Below are positions 40,940 through 50,526 of a DNA stretch of 64,000 nt, one piece after another. The stretch spans positions 1 through 64,000 of IMG/VR virus record IMGVR_UViG_3300022745_000020; one strand, written 5' to 3'. Source of the DNA: a virus. Positions within the stretch are counted from its first letter, which is position 1, and each line of letters opens with the position of its first letter. Under the pieces are notes generated by a model. The model was given only the letters and a program-made list of their open reading frames with translations, made no database searches and had not been told where the DNA came from. The position numbers were made by a program, and so were the translations under genes.

Positions 40940-43132
40940 ATGCGCAGCATCAACAACTATTACACTCTGTACATTGAATCTGTGTTGGCGTTAGCTAAGA
41001 CCATGGTTATTAAACTCTCCGATCTGGCACAAGCCATCAACATCGGAGTCATGACCAATTACCCAACTTATCCAATCGATCTCACAGATCCCACCAGTTG
41101 GAAATACTATCGCAACATCAGTGGGTTATATCACCCCACTGATACCGTGATGACTGTCGTATCACTGGATGATCTATCCACGATTACTTTTGATAAGTCC
41201 ACTCTGAGGTCTCACCCTCAGACTAAAAAGGCCTATGAGCACGGAAGCACCTACTACAACGATTTGATCAGTCGCTATCCACAAAACAAAGTATTGATCT
41301 TAGGCATACTCTATGCGCCCGATGATGCATCGTTTTTGCAGTATGCCTGCGATTGCGATACAGGCACCATCTTGTACTACCCAGCTAAGTATGTGGAAGA
41401 CACTGAGCCGTCTTTGATGCTCAAGCTACAAGAGCGAGTCAGCATCTACTGCAGAAAGTGGATCAACCAAGGCTACTCACTTATCGATGACCTCTACCCA
41501 GCTATGCAGTATGCTCAATTGAGTTTGCATCTGGTACCTGCCATTATCGTCACTCGGCGCAGTCTATGTAAGACCTCTCAGGTGCACAGCTACCACATCA
41601 AGCAGTACCTGGCCTCTAATGGTCAACTCGATATCTATCTGAACTACCTCACTCGAGCGCAAGCTCTATTTCTGTATAGAAACTTAGCCTATATCAGAAA
41701 CAATGTCGGGCGAGCAGAGGTCTTTGATTGGCTGGTGCAAAACATCATGACAGCCAGAGACTTGCCACTGTACTCGTACACCATCAAACACGATACCTAT
41801 GTACAGCTGCCCGATGCACAAAACCCCAATCGCCTCTCATTGACCCCAGGCATCACCTTAAAGAGATCGGCAATTAATTTTCAAGACAGTGACGTCTTGA
41901 AACTCGACATCGATCTACCTCGATTACAAGTCAAGCTCGATACAGCTGCGTCTGGCAACCAACTCATGCGAGTGTACCGAGATCGCAATCTGACGCAAAG
42001 ATTCGAGCAAGCCAAATCCAACGTCACACTGTCTAAGGTCGTGGAGTCTAACGCACTGGACTGGAGTGAAGATCACGTCTATAGACTAGAGGATCTGCTA
42101 TTTAGCCAGTGGATGAGCACTGCGCATGATGGGCGCTATATCACCACCATCTCCCCTACGATCAACGGGGTGCAACTGGCTTCTGCACTGAGTGCTCGCG
42201 ATACCGCTATTTTATTTAACTACTGTGTCAACCGCATCACTGGGTCCACAGACGATCGCATCACGCCAGTGGTAGTGTCTCACTGTCTAAGATACCCCTT
42301 ACCTACTGGGCAAGAAATTGATGCACAGTACTGGAGACGCTATCTCAGTGATACGGATATCTCCGACATTATCTCTAAGATCCCCACTCAAGTCAATGTC
42401 TACAATGTAGCGGACTTCTACAGCTTCACCCACAGGCTCTACAGTGCTGTGCTGGACCAATACAAGATCTACAGCTACTGGAAACAAATCGATCACAGTA
42501 CAGCTGGGAAGATGCTCAGTTTGTTGTGTTTCGAGGATCGTGTCTTGGATCTAGCGCCTGCAAAGACCTATACTCAATGGCTCAACGAGAAGAACTTGAA
42601 CCTCTCGGATATGAGCAAGTCCCAGTATCTGGAATTAGCTTCGAGTATATTTGATCAGATCACGGGCTACAGTCTCTACAAGAGTCTATCGATCAAAGAC
42701 GTCCAAAAAGCCATGTTGGGCGTACTGAGCAGACTCAGCGCATACAGTACTTTGTTTATCGATGATGTCTCCTACCTACCAGTGACCACCGCGGGTAACG
42801 AGTTGATCAAGAGTTTCCCTTACCCGGGATTAGATGTCAGCGAAGAAGTCACAGAGATCCCCGTCATGGATCTTACGACCGTTCGCTCTTATGGGGATGA
42901 TTTGGATACACTGACCCTGCAGCGCATCATCCCCAGTGGGTTTGCCACTCAAGCCAGTGATAAGAGTGCTTTATATGAACATTTGCTACAATACTCCACC
43001 GATGGAGTCAGCAGTGATGTATCGGATACTTATAATCGATCCATCGTGATACTCTCCAGTGATGAGGATATTCTGGCTCGATATAATGCATTGTCTAACA
43101 GCGAAAAATTAGTGCTCAGCGGCATCTATTGA
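40940..43132 (+). CDS. Probable virion structural protein, 730 aa
   Basis: The ATG at 40940 has TTGAGG upstream and the gene diverges from the portal-like gene with a 45-bp gap that must hold both promoters or ribosome binding sites. The protein is soluble, Tyr- and Leu-rich and mostly helical (LSLHLVPAIIVTRRSLCKTS; LNYLTRAQALFLYRNLAYIR), without membrane segments. Position next to portal and a further structural gene suggests a head-tail or inner-head virion protein. No sequence motif proves this. Confidence 0.55.
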   Translation: MRSINNYYTLYIESVLALAKTMVIKLSDLAQAINIGVMTNYPTYPIDLTDPTSWKYYRNISGLYHPTDTVMTVVSLDDLSTITFDKSTLRSHPQTKKAYEHGSTYYNDLISRYPQNKVLILGILYAPDDASFLQYACDCDTGTILYYPAKYVEDTEPSLMLKLQERVSIYCRKWINQGYSLIDDLYPAMQYAQLSLHLVPAIIVTRRSLCKTSQVHSYHIKQYLASNGQLDIYLNYLTRAQALFLYRNLAYIRNNVGRAEVFDWLVQNIMTARDLPLYSYTIKHDTYVQLPDAQNPNRLSLTPGITLKRSAINFQDSDVLKLDIDLPRLQVKLDTAASGNQLMRVYRDRNLTQRFEQAKSNVTLSKVVESNALDWSEDHVYRLEDLLFSQWMSTAHDGRYITTISPTINGVQLASALSARDTAILFNYCVNRITGSTDDRITPVVVSHCLRYPLPTGQEIDAQYWRRYLSDTDISDIISKIPTQVNVYNVADFYSFTHRLYSAVLDQYKIYSYWKQIDHSTAGKMLSLLCFEDRVLDLAPAKTYTQWLNEKNLNLSDMSKSQYLELASSIFDQITGYSLYKSLSIKDVQKAMLGVLSRLSAYSTLFIDDVSYLPVTTAGNELIKSFPYPGLDVSEEVTEIPVMDLTTVRSYGDDLDTLTLQRIIPSGFATQASDKSALYEHLLQYSTDGVSSDVSDTYNRSIVILSSDEDILARYNALSNSEKLVLSGIY

Positions 43133-43186
43133 ATCACTTACTGGGCATAATCGCCTTTATCTACTCACCCTCTCACGGAGTCTTTT

Positions 43187-44020
43187 ATGGAAAATGTGGT
43201 CCCCACGATCTATGGCGCGCACTTGCAGACTGCGCAATTTCATCAACTGCCCTACGTGGTACTACCTTACACCACACTCAACGAAAAACTGGGTGTGCAG
43301 TCCGGTGTGGCTCAGCCCACAGGATCCTACCCCAGTGTGAAGTACTTTGCTGTAGGCAATGGGGGACACTCCTTCACCTCGGGAGCCGATGGGATCCCCA
43401 CGCCCAGCCTGTATCAGCACGCGAGCTCCGATGCATCGCTGTTTTCTCAACTGCCGTTTGTCATTCGCGCACAAGGCGATGACATCACGCCAGCAATGCG
43501 CGCGAACTACGCACTGCGAAAAGAAATCACCATCGCAGGTAGCGCCTACATCGCCTACTACCTGCGCCGCATCGATATGTCGGCTGTGGCCATCTCACTG
43601 CAAAATGTAGGTGCCAATAACGCCATCACTGCGTTTACACCCACAGCCGATAACCTCTCACCCACCCCTACGCTGCTGTCCACCACCAACGTCAACGTAC
43701 TGGCTGATGTGTATCTGCGCTGCACAGCTCCTCTGTCGGTGGGAATGACGGCAGGTGAGACCACTGAGTTTCTCAATGCCACTCGACTGCTCTATGGGGA
43801 CGATAGCAAGGCGATCATCTCTGAGATGGCCATGTGCAGTGGCTATGATAAGACCATCACGATCACCTCTGGTGCAGGCAGCTTTAACTTCAATGAGGCC
43901 ATCTGTGTCCAGCCCGTATCATTCATCTCAGACTTCCGTGCGATGTCATTTAACACACTGGGATTTACCAAGCAGATCAACAGCGCTGCGTCGACTCCGC
44001 TGTACATCACTAAAGCTTAA
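43187..44020 (+). CDS. Probable virion structural protein, 277 aa
   Basis: The ATG at 43187 has ACGGAGTC upstream. The sequence is beta-rich with low charge and high Ala/Thr/Ser (YVVLPYTTLNEKLGVQSGVA; LADVYLRCTAPLSVGMTAGE), like capsid decoration, neck or tail-tube-associated proteins. It lies 54 bp after the previous gene and 14 bp before the resolvase gene, so it is within one operon. No family recognised. Confidence 0.55.
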   Translation: MENVVPTIYGAHLQTAQFHQLPYVVLPYTTLNEKLGVQSGVAQPTGSYPSVKYFAVGNGGHSFTSGADGIPTPSLYQHASSDASLFSQLPFVIRAQGDDITPAMRANYALRKEITIAGSAYIAYYLRRIDMSAVAISLQNVGANNAITAFTPTADNLSPTPTLLSTTNVNVLADVYLRCTAPLSVGMTAGETTEFLNATRLLYGDDSKAIISEMAMCSGYDKTITITSGAGSFNFNEAICVQPVSFISDFRAMSFNTLGFTKQINSAASTPLYITKA

Positions 44021-44034
44021 CTCTTCCAAATGTG

Positions 44035-44607
44035 ATGCTATACGTACCACCGTCTGAGCGTACAGTGGTGATCTGTGGGATAGACCCTGGCACCAACACA
44101 CTGGGCTGCGCGCTGCTGGAGGTGGATATCGACACACTGGCGATACAGTCCATCTACACCCACACCTATGTGGGAGAGACGCTATCGCACAGCGACAGCC
44201 TAGTGACTCACTATGGGGATCGGATGGCCAGACTCGATGCACTCAGGCAGAGCCTGTGGCACATCTTTGAGTCATCCAGACCCCTATATGTGGGATGTGA
44301 AGCCCCCTTTATCAATGTCAGACGCCCACAGGCCTATGGGGCTCTGGTCGAAGCCGTCGGTGCAGTACAAGCTGCCGTGATCGCCTATGATGTCAGGACC
44401 GTCTTTAGACTCGTGGCGCCTATGCTGGTGAAGACTGCAGTCAAAGCCAAAAGCAGTGCAGATAAAGACGGAGTATGGACAGCCATGCAAGCCATACCTG
44501 AGATAGCCCAAGCCCTCAGGGGGTTTCGCCCCGATGAGCACAGTGTGGATGCCATCGCAGTGGCCTACTATGTACTCAATCAACTGCGCACGAATCCTCA
44601 ATATTGA
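44035..44607 (+). CDS. RuvC-like Holliday junction resolvase
   Basis: It likely resolves branched DNA before or during packaging. The 190-residue protein shows the RNase H-fold resolvase signature: ICGIDPGTNTLGCALLEV (Asp17), VGCEAPF (Glu89), a Lys-rich segment (VKTAVKAKSSADKDG) and EHSVDAIAVAYY (His169, Asp172), which together supply the four metal-binding positions of RuvC-type enzymes. An ATG at 44035 is used; the GTG at 44032 is an alternative and neither has a good ribosome binding site, so translation is probably coupled to the previous gene. Confidence 0.85.
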   Translation: MLYVPPSERTVVICGIDPGTNTLGCALLEVDIDTLAIQSIYTHTYVGETLSHSDSLVTHYGDRMARLDALRQSLWHIFESSRPLYVGCEAPFINVRRPQAYGALVEAVGAVQAAVIAYDVRTVFRLVAPMLVKTAVKAKSSADKDGVWTAMQAIPEIAQALRGFRPDEHSVDAIAVAYYVLNQLRTNPQY

Positions 44608-44627
44608 ACTATATGCGCAGCATAGAC

Positions 44628-44661
44628 CCCTCTACACTACAGGCACCTGTAGTGTAGAGGG
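44628..44661 (+). terminator. Hairpin terminator
   Basis: A 16-bp perfect stem (44628-44643 with 44646-44661) with only two loop bases follows the resolvase gene by 20 bp. Confidence 0.7.
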
Positions 44662-44706
44662 AGGATGGTTATATAACCTCTAAAGATAAACACCTAGGAG
44701 CCCAGC

Positions 44707-45384
44707 ATGAAACCCTTTGACTATTCTTTCTTCTCGTTTCTCTCCACGCACGACAAGCACCACCGTCAGCAGCCAGAGGAGCCGAGCGTGAGCCCTGAGC
44801 AAAAACCCGTCCACCGTTATGGGGATATGACGATCAATCCCCATGAAGTCGACTTGGCCAATGGTGGCGGCGTGAGGGTCTTTCCCGATAGTGTACCTCG
44901 CTACTATAACCCAGACAGCGCCTACTATAAGGCCATAGCCGCCTGCGCTCAGAAAAAGATCGATGAGAACACACCTGAGCCCACCACACTGCAGCAAATC
45001 ACTCAGAAAGCAACTGTTATGGCTCAATGTGTTTTGTCATGGCTGGCTCAGTATGCCTACTTGATCATTTTCTTGCAAGTCATGCTGGCTGGGTCGATCT
45101 TTGCTGCTCAAGTCAACACCTTAATGACTCAGCGAAACACTCAGCTCAGTCAACAAGCCCAAGCAATCGGCATCAAGACCACAGCAGTGGCTACAGCTGC
45201 CATACAAGCTAAAGACACCCAAGATCTCTCAGACATCGTGGGGCTCAGAGTACAGACCAAAATCGCACACCTCAATGCAATCGGTCAAGAAAATCAACAG
45301 CTGATCAACCAAGCCACGCAACTGCAACAAAAGATCTCAGCACTACAAGCTAAGATGAATAAAGTCAAAGATAGCACCTCATGA
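44707..45384 (+). CDS. Hypothetical membrane protein with periplasmic/cytoplasmic coiled coil, 225 aa
   Basis: The ATG at 44707 has TAGGAGCCC upstream. A polar N-terminal region of about 110 residues is followed by one membrane helix (YAYLIIFLQVMLAGSIFAAQ, about 117-136), then a Gln/Ala-rich coiled coil to the end (QENQQLINQATQLQQKISAL). It overlaps the next gene by four bases, and that gene encodes a second membrane-plus-coiled-coil protein. The pair looks like partners. Function unknown. Confidence 0.55.
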   Translation: MKPFDYSFFSFLSTHDKHHRQQPEEPSVSPEQKPVHRYGDMTINPHEVDLANGGGVRVFPDSVPRYYNPDSAYYKAIAACAQKKIDENTPEPTTLQQITQKATVMAQCVLSWLAQYAYLIIFLQVMLAGSIFAAQVNTLMTQRNTQLSQQAQAIGIKTTAVATAAIQAKDTQDLSDIVGLRVQTKIAHLNAIGQENQQLINQATQLQQKISALQAKMNKVKDSTS

Positions 45385-45701
45385 AAACCAAACTCTACTA
45401 CAGCTTAGCCATCTGGCTGACACTGGCACTGCTGCTGGGATTATCATCTCACCAGTATCGTCAATCCAATCGAGACAGTCAGCGTGAGTACACCGCAGCA
45501 GCACATGCGCTGGACGTGCAATATGCTCAACTCATCCAACAAAAGACCGCACTCGAAGCTCAGATCTCCACCGATCGACAAAAGATCATCGAGTATGGGG
45601 CACTGATCAATGACATCGACGCGTACAATCGTCAACTATCTGCTTCTATCTTCTCTAACAAACGACGACTCAACAGTCTCATGCATCGTCAGCAAATCTA
45701 G
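45381..45701 (+). CDS. Hypothetical membrane-anchored coiled-coil protein, 106 aa
   Basis: Translation is coupled to the preceding gene (ATGA). An N-terminal membrane helix (YYSLAIWLTLALLLGLSS, about 6-23) is followed by a coiled coil (DVQYAQLIQQKTALEAQIST). The layout resembles an i-spanin, but a spanin pair is already present in the lysis cassette and no nested lipoprotein frame is seen here. It may interact with its neighbour through their coiled coils. Confidence 0.55.
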   Translation: MKTKLYYSLAIWLTLALLLGLSSHQYRQSNRDSQREYTAAAHALDVQYAQLIQQKTALEAQISTDRQKIIEYGALINDIDAYNRQLSASIFSNKRRLNSLMHRQQI

Positions 45702-45785
45702 CTGAAAACGTAACAGGGTGACGCGAATCCAGTGAGTGGGTGGGTATGCCACCCTCTATAACTTAAAAACGTTCAAAGGTCGCCC

Positions 45786-46022
45786 ATGGTCTCGCGTCGA
45801 AAACCCGTCACCAGTACAGAGACAGCCCTGCAAAGACAACGTTACCGTTTTATCTTATCGGTACTATTCACCTCCACGATTTGCTTGTCTTTGTTTCTGT
45901 ATGTGATCGCTCACATTTACTTGATGGTCACCAGTGACCACCCGAGTAATACCGATATCAGTAAAGATATTTTTTCGAGTTTCCTCTCCACACTCAAACT
46001 GATCATAGGAGCTGGTGCATGA
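45786..46022 (+). CDS. Small hypothetical membrane protein, 78 aa
   Basis: The ATG at 45786 follows AAAGGTCGCCC. A basic N-terminus (SRRKPV; RQRYRF) is followed by a membrane helix (FILSVLFTSTICLSLFLYVI, about 23-45) and a weakly hydrophobic C-terminus (FSSFLSTLKLIIGAGA). It overlaps the next gene by four bases. Third consecutive small membrane protein of this cluster; function unknown. Confidence 0.5.
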   Translation: MVSRRKPVTSTETALQRQRYRFILSVLFTSTICLSLFLYVIAHIYLMVTSDHPSNTDISKDIFSSFLSTLKLIIGAGA

Positions 46023-46633
46023 ATCTATTAGAATTATCCGGCTTGCGCTTAGCTAGTGAGGCTGAGCAGAGCACTGGGGTTTTCAATGTAGAGCGTGAGC
46101 GTGTATACTACGCTCGACTCAAAGATACATCTGTCCTCAAGCGTGCCTATAAAAGCGAGTACCATGAGCAGTTTCAAGTCAAGCTCGAAGGTGATACGAA
46201 TACCCGTTTGCGGGTGAGAAAGACCATCGAGCAAGGTGACTTCATCGACTACGTGATGACGGTGAAAGTCGATCAAGATACTCAAGATGGAATCACTGCA
46301 GCCAAACAAACGGCTGTACAGGTGTCGCCAGATATGTTCCATATGCTGCTGCTGGCCAGTGGCGGTATGGGCATGCGCAAGAAGCGCTATCTATTTAGAG
46401 TAGATGGATTGCCTCAAGCACTGGAAGTCGATGTCTTTGTCGACGCACAAGGCAGTCCCACCAGTGATTGGGTAAAGGTCGACTATGAGCCCAAAGCCGA
46501 TGAAGCTCCCAGCCAGACAGATCTACTGACTTTATTTAATAGAGTCATTGATGGAGCTAAGCAATCTGTAGATGAATGTAAGATCATCGATCAACTCTAC
46601 AAGGACGTCTTCATCACGGACTTGAGGCCGTAA
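46019..46633 (+). CDS. CYTH/triphosphate-tunnel-like protein, 204 aa
   Basis: The strand pattern with alternating charged residues resembles the CYTH (triphosphate tunnel) fold: VYYARLKD, YHEQFQVKLEG, TRLRVRKTI, DYVMTVKV, KKRYLFRVDG, ALEVDVFVDAQG and WVKVDYEPK. CYTH enzymes bind inorganic or nucleoside triphosphates through such inward-facing Lys/Arg/Glu residues. The usual N-terminal ExExK signature is not clean here, so this may be a divergent or inactive member. It is coupled by ATGA to a small membrane protein. Confidence 0.45.
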   Translation: MNLLELSGLRLASEAEQSTGVFNVERERVYYARLKDTSVLKRAYKSEYHEQFQVKLEGDTNTRLRVRKTIEQGDFIDYVMTVKVDQDTQDGITAAKQTAVQVSPDMFHMLLLASGGMGMRKKRYLFRVDGLPQALEVDVFVDAQGSPTSDWVKVDYEPKADEAPSQTDLLTLFNRVIDGAKQSVDECKIIDQLYKDVFITDLRP

Positions 46634-46652
46634 GTTCCCATACAGTCACCAT

Positions 46653-46705
46653 GAGCTTACACGACTGAAGATGGTCGTGTAAGCTCTCACTTTTTTCTTT
46701 TTTCT
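46653..46705 (+). terminator. Rho-independent terminator
   Basis: A 13-bp perfect stem (gagcttacacgac/gtcgtgtaagctc) with an 8-nt loop is followed by cacttttttcttttttc. Confidence 0.8.
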
Positions 46706-46750
46706 CCCACTCCTTTTAAATCGATTGACATAGACACTAGGAGCTCTACG

Positions 46751-48904
46751 ATGCACCGTTTTCAATCCAGAGATGGACAGCCTTATAACTTCACCGATGG
46801 CTTAGTAATCAAAGATATCGATCTGTCTGGAGATCAGGGCTTTAAAGCCATCTCCATGAAGATCAAGTCCAGTGATGTAGCGCCCACTACGTTGTATGAC
46901 TGGATGAATGCCTATACCAGTAAGCATGTAGACAGCATATCGCCCTACGACAAAGGTGCTAAGGGGGATGGCTCTGCCGATGATGTGGCTTTACAGGCCT
47001 GGCTCGATGCCATCGGCACCGACACCCCTGGTGCTGGTAAGGTGGGCATACTCCCAGATGGGATCTTTCGCCACTACACCAAGCTCATCTTTAATAAGCA
47101 GTATTATTACATCAGGGGTGCTGGGGCACTGAATTCCATCCTCAAGGGACCTGGCTTTGCGCTCAAAGCCAACAAGCTCTATCTGAGCATCAACGCACAG
47201 GACTTCACAGTCGATACGACCGATCACCAGACTCAGGTGTCGTTTACGGGCAGCATCTCCGGCAACATCTTAACGGTCACCAGCGCCCCCACAGGACCCT
47301 TGACGGTTAATGCACGGCTGTCCATCCCCGTGGAGAGTGACTATACAAACATCTACATCACTGAGTTTGTCACCGGCACGGGTGGAGTGGGTACCTATCG
47401 CACGAACAAAATGGCCACGTCCACAGACAGTTATCCGGGTGGTACGACCTTCTTAGCCACCAGTGGACCATCGCCGATCGATGTCTCGGGCACTGCCCAG
47501 TATATCTTGAACTCCTCGTTCACAAACCTGACACTCAATGGCGTAGAGCACGCCATCACGTGCCCTAACTTCACCAACTCCATCCTCAACAACTGCTCAC
47601 TCAGCAGCAAGACACTGGCTCCTGCTTTGCTGTATATGCAAGGTGGTAGTGAATTGAGGAGAGTCCAAGTCGGTGCCATCCCCTCATCTATGCCCGGCTT
47701 TAGACTGTATGGGCGAGGTGTACTCAATGCCTGTCAGGGTGATACCTCTGTCGATACGACCAAGACCAATACGTTTTTTGCCATCGTGGGCTCTAACCCT
47801 CTGAGTAAGAATTACTCACGTGACTTACTCTCTAATTTAAATGACAGTCCCGATTTCATCTTTAACGATTGTCTCATCAGTAACTTCGCTCATGCCGGTA
47901 TCGTAGTAGATGGGGTGTGGCGGCGCATCGATGTCATCGGTGGGGGGTTTGATCGCACCTTGCGCACGGACAGCTATGGTGCGGCGATGATCTTCACTTG
48001 TGGCCCTGTCTCTGCTGGTGTCACATCAACATTTAACCCCAGTACTTTCAATATGGGCACTGGGACTTTGGTTGTTAGTTCCCTGTTTGATATGCCCGGT
48101 GCTAAGAGTGCGTATATCAACAAAAAGAAGAACGTCGGCAACACCTTCGATACCCATGTCATCGATCGATCTGGTTATGTACCAGTGGTCACTAATGAGG
48201 GCACCTATCAGCAAAGTATCGAAGCCTTTGGTGCGACCATCAGCTCCGATATTGGATCGGCTTATCAGATCAGCAGGTTCACTTCTCGTGTGAACCACAT
48301 CCAGGTCAATTGCTACATCTCTAAGGCTGCGGCGATTTCAGGCACCGCCGCTACACTGGACGTGACGGGTTACAGTAAAATCCTCCTCAGTGGGGCTGCG
48401 GGATCTAAGCTCAGTAAAGCTTCGTTTATTGATGCATCTAATGCAGAGTATGATGCAGCGGGTAAACCCATCGTAGCGAAATTTACAGGCGATATCACCA
48501 ATGGTACTGTGGGTGTGGCCGGCACGACACTGAACGTGACCTCATTGACTTCAGGCACCATCATGATCGGCACCGCCGTCATAGGTGCGGGAGTTGCTGC
48601 TAACACTTATGTGAGTGGCTATCTCACTGGCACGGGTGGAGTGGGTACCTATACAGTATCGATCTCTCAGCTGGCTAGCAGTGGCGGCAATACCTGGACA
48701 TGCTATCACCCCAATGGCAACGATACAGCGCGCAACGGTGAGCTGGTCATCGAGTTTGCTGATACGAATTGCAAGATCGCTCACTCTACCACAGGGGTAT
48801 ACACCTTCAGACTCACTGCTGGGGTGGACTATACACCTGCATATGCAGGAGCAGTAATCGCCTTCAGATGGTCTGAGACACTGCGACAGTTCGTGCAGCA
48901 ATAA
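46751..48904 (+). CDS. Tailspike-like protein with right-handed beta-helix (pectate-lyase-3 type)
   Basis: The N-terminal 60 residues are a probable attachment domain. The region SPYDKGAKGDGSADDVALQA (residues about 63-82) is the classical entry to phage beta-helix tailspikes, which bind and often cleave surface polysaccharides. Repetitive Asn/Ser-rich strands follow (NSSFTNLTLNGVEHAITCPN; ILNNCSLSSKTLAPALLYMQ). Two copies of a TGTGGVGTY repeat (near residues 210 and 625) mark inserted beta modules. The C-terminal 70 residues form a cap (RFTFRLTA-like strands). AGGAGCTCTACG lies upstream of the ATG. The substrate cannot be predicted. Confidence 0.75.
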   Translation: MHRFQSRDGQPYNFTDGLVIKDIDLSGDQGFKAISMKIKSSDVAPTTLYDWMNAYTSKHVDSISPYDKGAKGDGSADDVALQAWLDAIGTDTPGAGKVGILPDGIFRHYTKLIFNKQYYYIRGAGALNSILKGPGFALKANKLYLSINAQDFTVDTTDHQTQVSFTGSISGNILTVTSAPTGPLTVNARLSIPVESDYTNIYITEFVTGTGGVGTYRTNKMATSTDSYPGGTTFLATSGPSPIDVSGTAQYILNSSFTNLTLNGVEHAITCPNFTNSILNNCSLSSKTLAPALLYMQGGSELRRVQVGAIPSSMPGFRLYGRGVLNACQGDTSVDTTKTNTFFAIVGSNPLSKNYSRDLLSNLNDSPDFIFNDCLISNFAHAGIVVDGVWRRIDVIGGGFDRTLRTDSYGAAMIFTCGPVSAGVTSTFNPSTFNMGTGTLVVSSLFDMPGAKSAYINKKKNVGNTFDTHVIDRSGYVPVVTNEGTYQQSIEAFGATISSDIGSAYQISRFTSRVNHIQVNCYISKAAAISGTAATLDVTGYSKILLSGAAGSKLSKASFIDASNAEYDAAGKPIVAKFTGDITNGTVGVAGTTLNVTSLTSGTIMIGTAVIGAGVAANTYVSGYLTGTGGVGTYTVSISQLASSGGNTWTCYHPNGNDTARNGELVIEFADTNCKIAHSTTGVYTFRLTAGVDYTPAYAGAVIAFRWSETLRQFVQQ

Positions 48905-48920
48905 CCCAAGCATATGCGCT

Positions 48921-48956
48921 CTACACCGATACAGGCAAGCCCCTGTATCGGTGTAG
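48921..48956 (+). terminator. Hairpin terminator after tailspike gene
   Basis: A 15-bp perfect stem (ctacaccgatacagg/cctgtatcggtgtag) with a 6-nt loop; a short T run (atttttat) follows. Confidence 0.75.
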
Positions 48957-49058
48957 ACGTATGTATTTTTATAGCCGAATCATTTGAGCTATTGACCATT
49001 AGGGTGGATATGGAGCGTTTCCACATCCGTGATACCCATTTCTACAAAAGGAATCGCT

Positions 49059-50483
49059 ATGACTTATACACTGGACGTCACGGGTTCGTCCATCGAGAAT
49101 AAGATTCTCGGTGACAGCGTAAGCGTCACGCCGATCGCATCCGGGTATCAACGAGTGATCCCCCTGACAGGTCCGTTTTTTGAGCAAGATTGTGTGGTGA
49201 GATATACCCCAGTCAGTGGAGCTCGCCGTACACTGGTTAAGGATGTAGACTACTATCTGGGATACCCCTATATCGCTGCGAGTAATGCATGTAAGCTGGC
49301 TATATATGGAGCCATCGTACTCGTAGATCCATCTACAAATGGCACCATCACCTACAGCGTACAGACCCTCGGTGGTGACTATGAAATCACCAACACCAAG
49401 GTATCGCTCATCCTGACTGGAGAGACCAGAGACCCCACCATCACCAGCTGGGAGATGGTCAACACCGCCCGCAACTATGCGCTGGCTGTATTTCCGGTGG
49501 TGGATTATGCGTACACACGAGCCAGTAGTGTAGAGTTTCGAAAGATGGTGGATCTGCTCGATGAAGCAGGTTTGTCTATCCACCTGCGCCCGACATTTTT
49601 ACCTACACCTGGCGATACAGTCTATATCCCTACAGCTGCTGAGGTGGGCTTAGGTAACGTCAGCAACTACCGAACCGCCACCAGTGTCGAAGCTGCTGCT
49701 GGGCTGGCCGATAATTTGCTGGTGACTCCTGCGGGTGTACGGTCCTGTTTGGTGAATCAGCTGACCACCATGCTCAGTGCGATGGGGTATCAACTACCTA
49801 TCACTTATGCAGGCTCTCTGGTGGTGAGTAACAGCACTCAACTCTACACCTACGATGGTGACACGTACGCAGCACGCACAGGAACAACCCCGTTTACTAC
49901 GTCTGGATCGTTCGAGTATGACAAGTTCATGCTGGTCAACGCCACCAAGCGCGATAGCTGGGTGAGTCAGACTTACACCATCACGGGCACTGAGAGTAAA
50001 AACGCTCTGGGTGATACCATCATCCCCATCACTGCTGCAGTGATCAAGTGTGCTGTCAAGATCCGAGTGATCCTCAACAGCATCTGTGAGCTCGTGCGGG
50101 AAGTCGATGTCAAACTCGATGGAAATAACTTACTGGTCAACTACCCCCTATCGGTGGGTGACAGCATTTGCATCAAAATCAAGCAGCTCAAGAGTCGCGC
50201 CAGTGATGCCCGCAGTTACAGCAAGAGCTTTGCTGTGACTAATACAGCCACGTCCTATACACTGACCGATCTGCAGGGCATCAACCCCTCTGACTTGGAA
50301 GTCAGACTCAACGATGTATTCATCTTAGATGCCAACGTAGGGGATTATTCCATCAATGGTACTGCACTGTCGATCAATTTCCCCAAAGCCATCGGAGACA
50401 CGATTGAGGTGCAAGATATCGACTCCATCCCTCAGATAGGCATACAGTCTCTGCGCAGTATCACCTATAGTACTGTGGCGTAA
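49059..50483 (+). CDS. Tail fibre/baseplate-associated structural protein, 474 aa
   Basis: The ATG at 49059 has AAAAGGAATCG upstream. The N-terminal 110 residues are beta-rich and look like a baseplate-attachment domain. The middle contains the phage fibre segment AAEVGLGNVSNYRTATSVEA...NLLVTPAGVR, common where a trimeric fibre shaft begins. Two similar C-terminal modules follow (TYTITGTESKNALGDTIIPI; SFAVTNTATSYTLTDLQGIN), each with a later VKL/VRL-D-G/N-D turn. It precedes the long fibre gene by 43 bp and probably connects it to the tail. Confidence 0.65.
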   Translation: MTYTLDVTGSSIENKILGDSVSVTPIASGYQRVIPLTGPFFEQDCVVRYTPVSGARRTLVKDVDYYLGYPYIAASNACKLAIYGAIVLVDPSTNGTITYSVQTLGGDYEITNTKVSLILTGETRDPTITSWEMVNTARNYALAVFPVVDYAYTRASSVEFRKMVDLLDEAGLSIHLRPTFLPTPGDTVYIPTAAEVGLGNVSNYRTATSVEAAAGLADNLLVTPAGVRSCLVNQLTTMLSAMGYQLPITYAGSLVVSNSTQLYTYDGDTYAARTGTTPFTTSGSFEYDKFMLVNATKRDSWVSQTYTITGTESKNALGDTIIPITAAVIKCAVKIRVILNSICELVREVDVKLDGNNLLVNYPLSVGDSICIKIKQLKSRASDARSYSKSFAVTNTATSYTLTDLQGINPSDLEVRLNDVFILDANVGDYSINGTALSINFPKAIGDTIEVQDIDSIPQIGIQSLRSITYSTVA

Positions 50484-50526
50484 ATAGATAAACATCCAAC
50501 CGTAAAAGCCCAAGAGGATAGACGTT

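Noticed and set aside
45381-45701. Second i-spanin
   Set aside because: The membrane helix plus coiled coil fits, but no lipoprotein partner frame is present, the gene is coupled to a larger membrane protein, and a complete spanin pair exists at 18481-19026.
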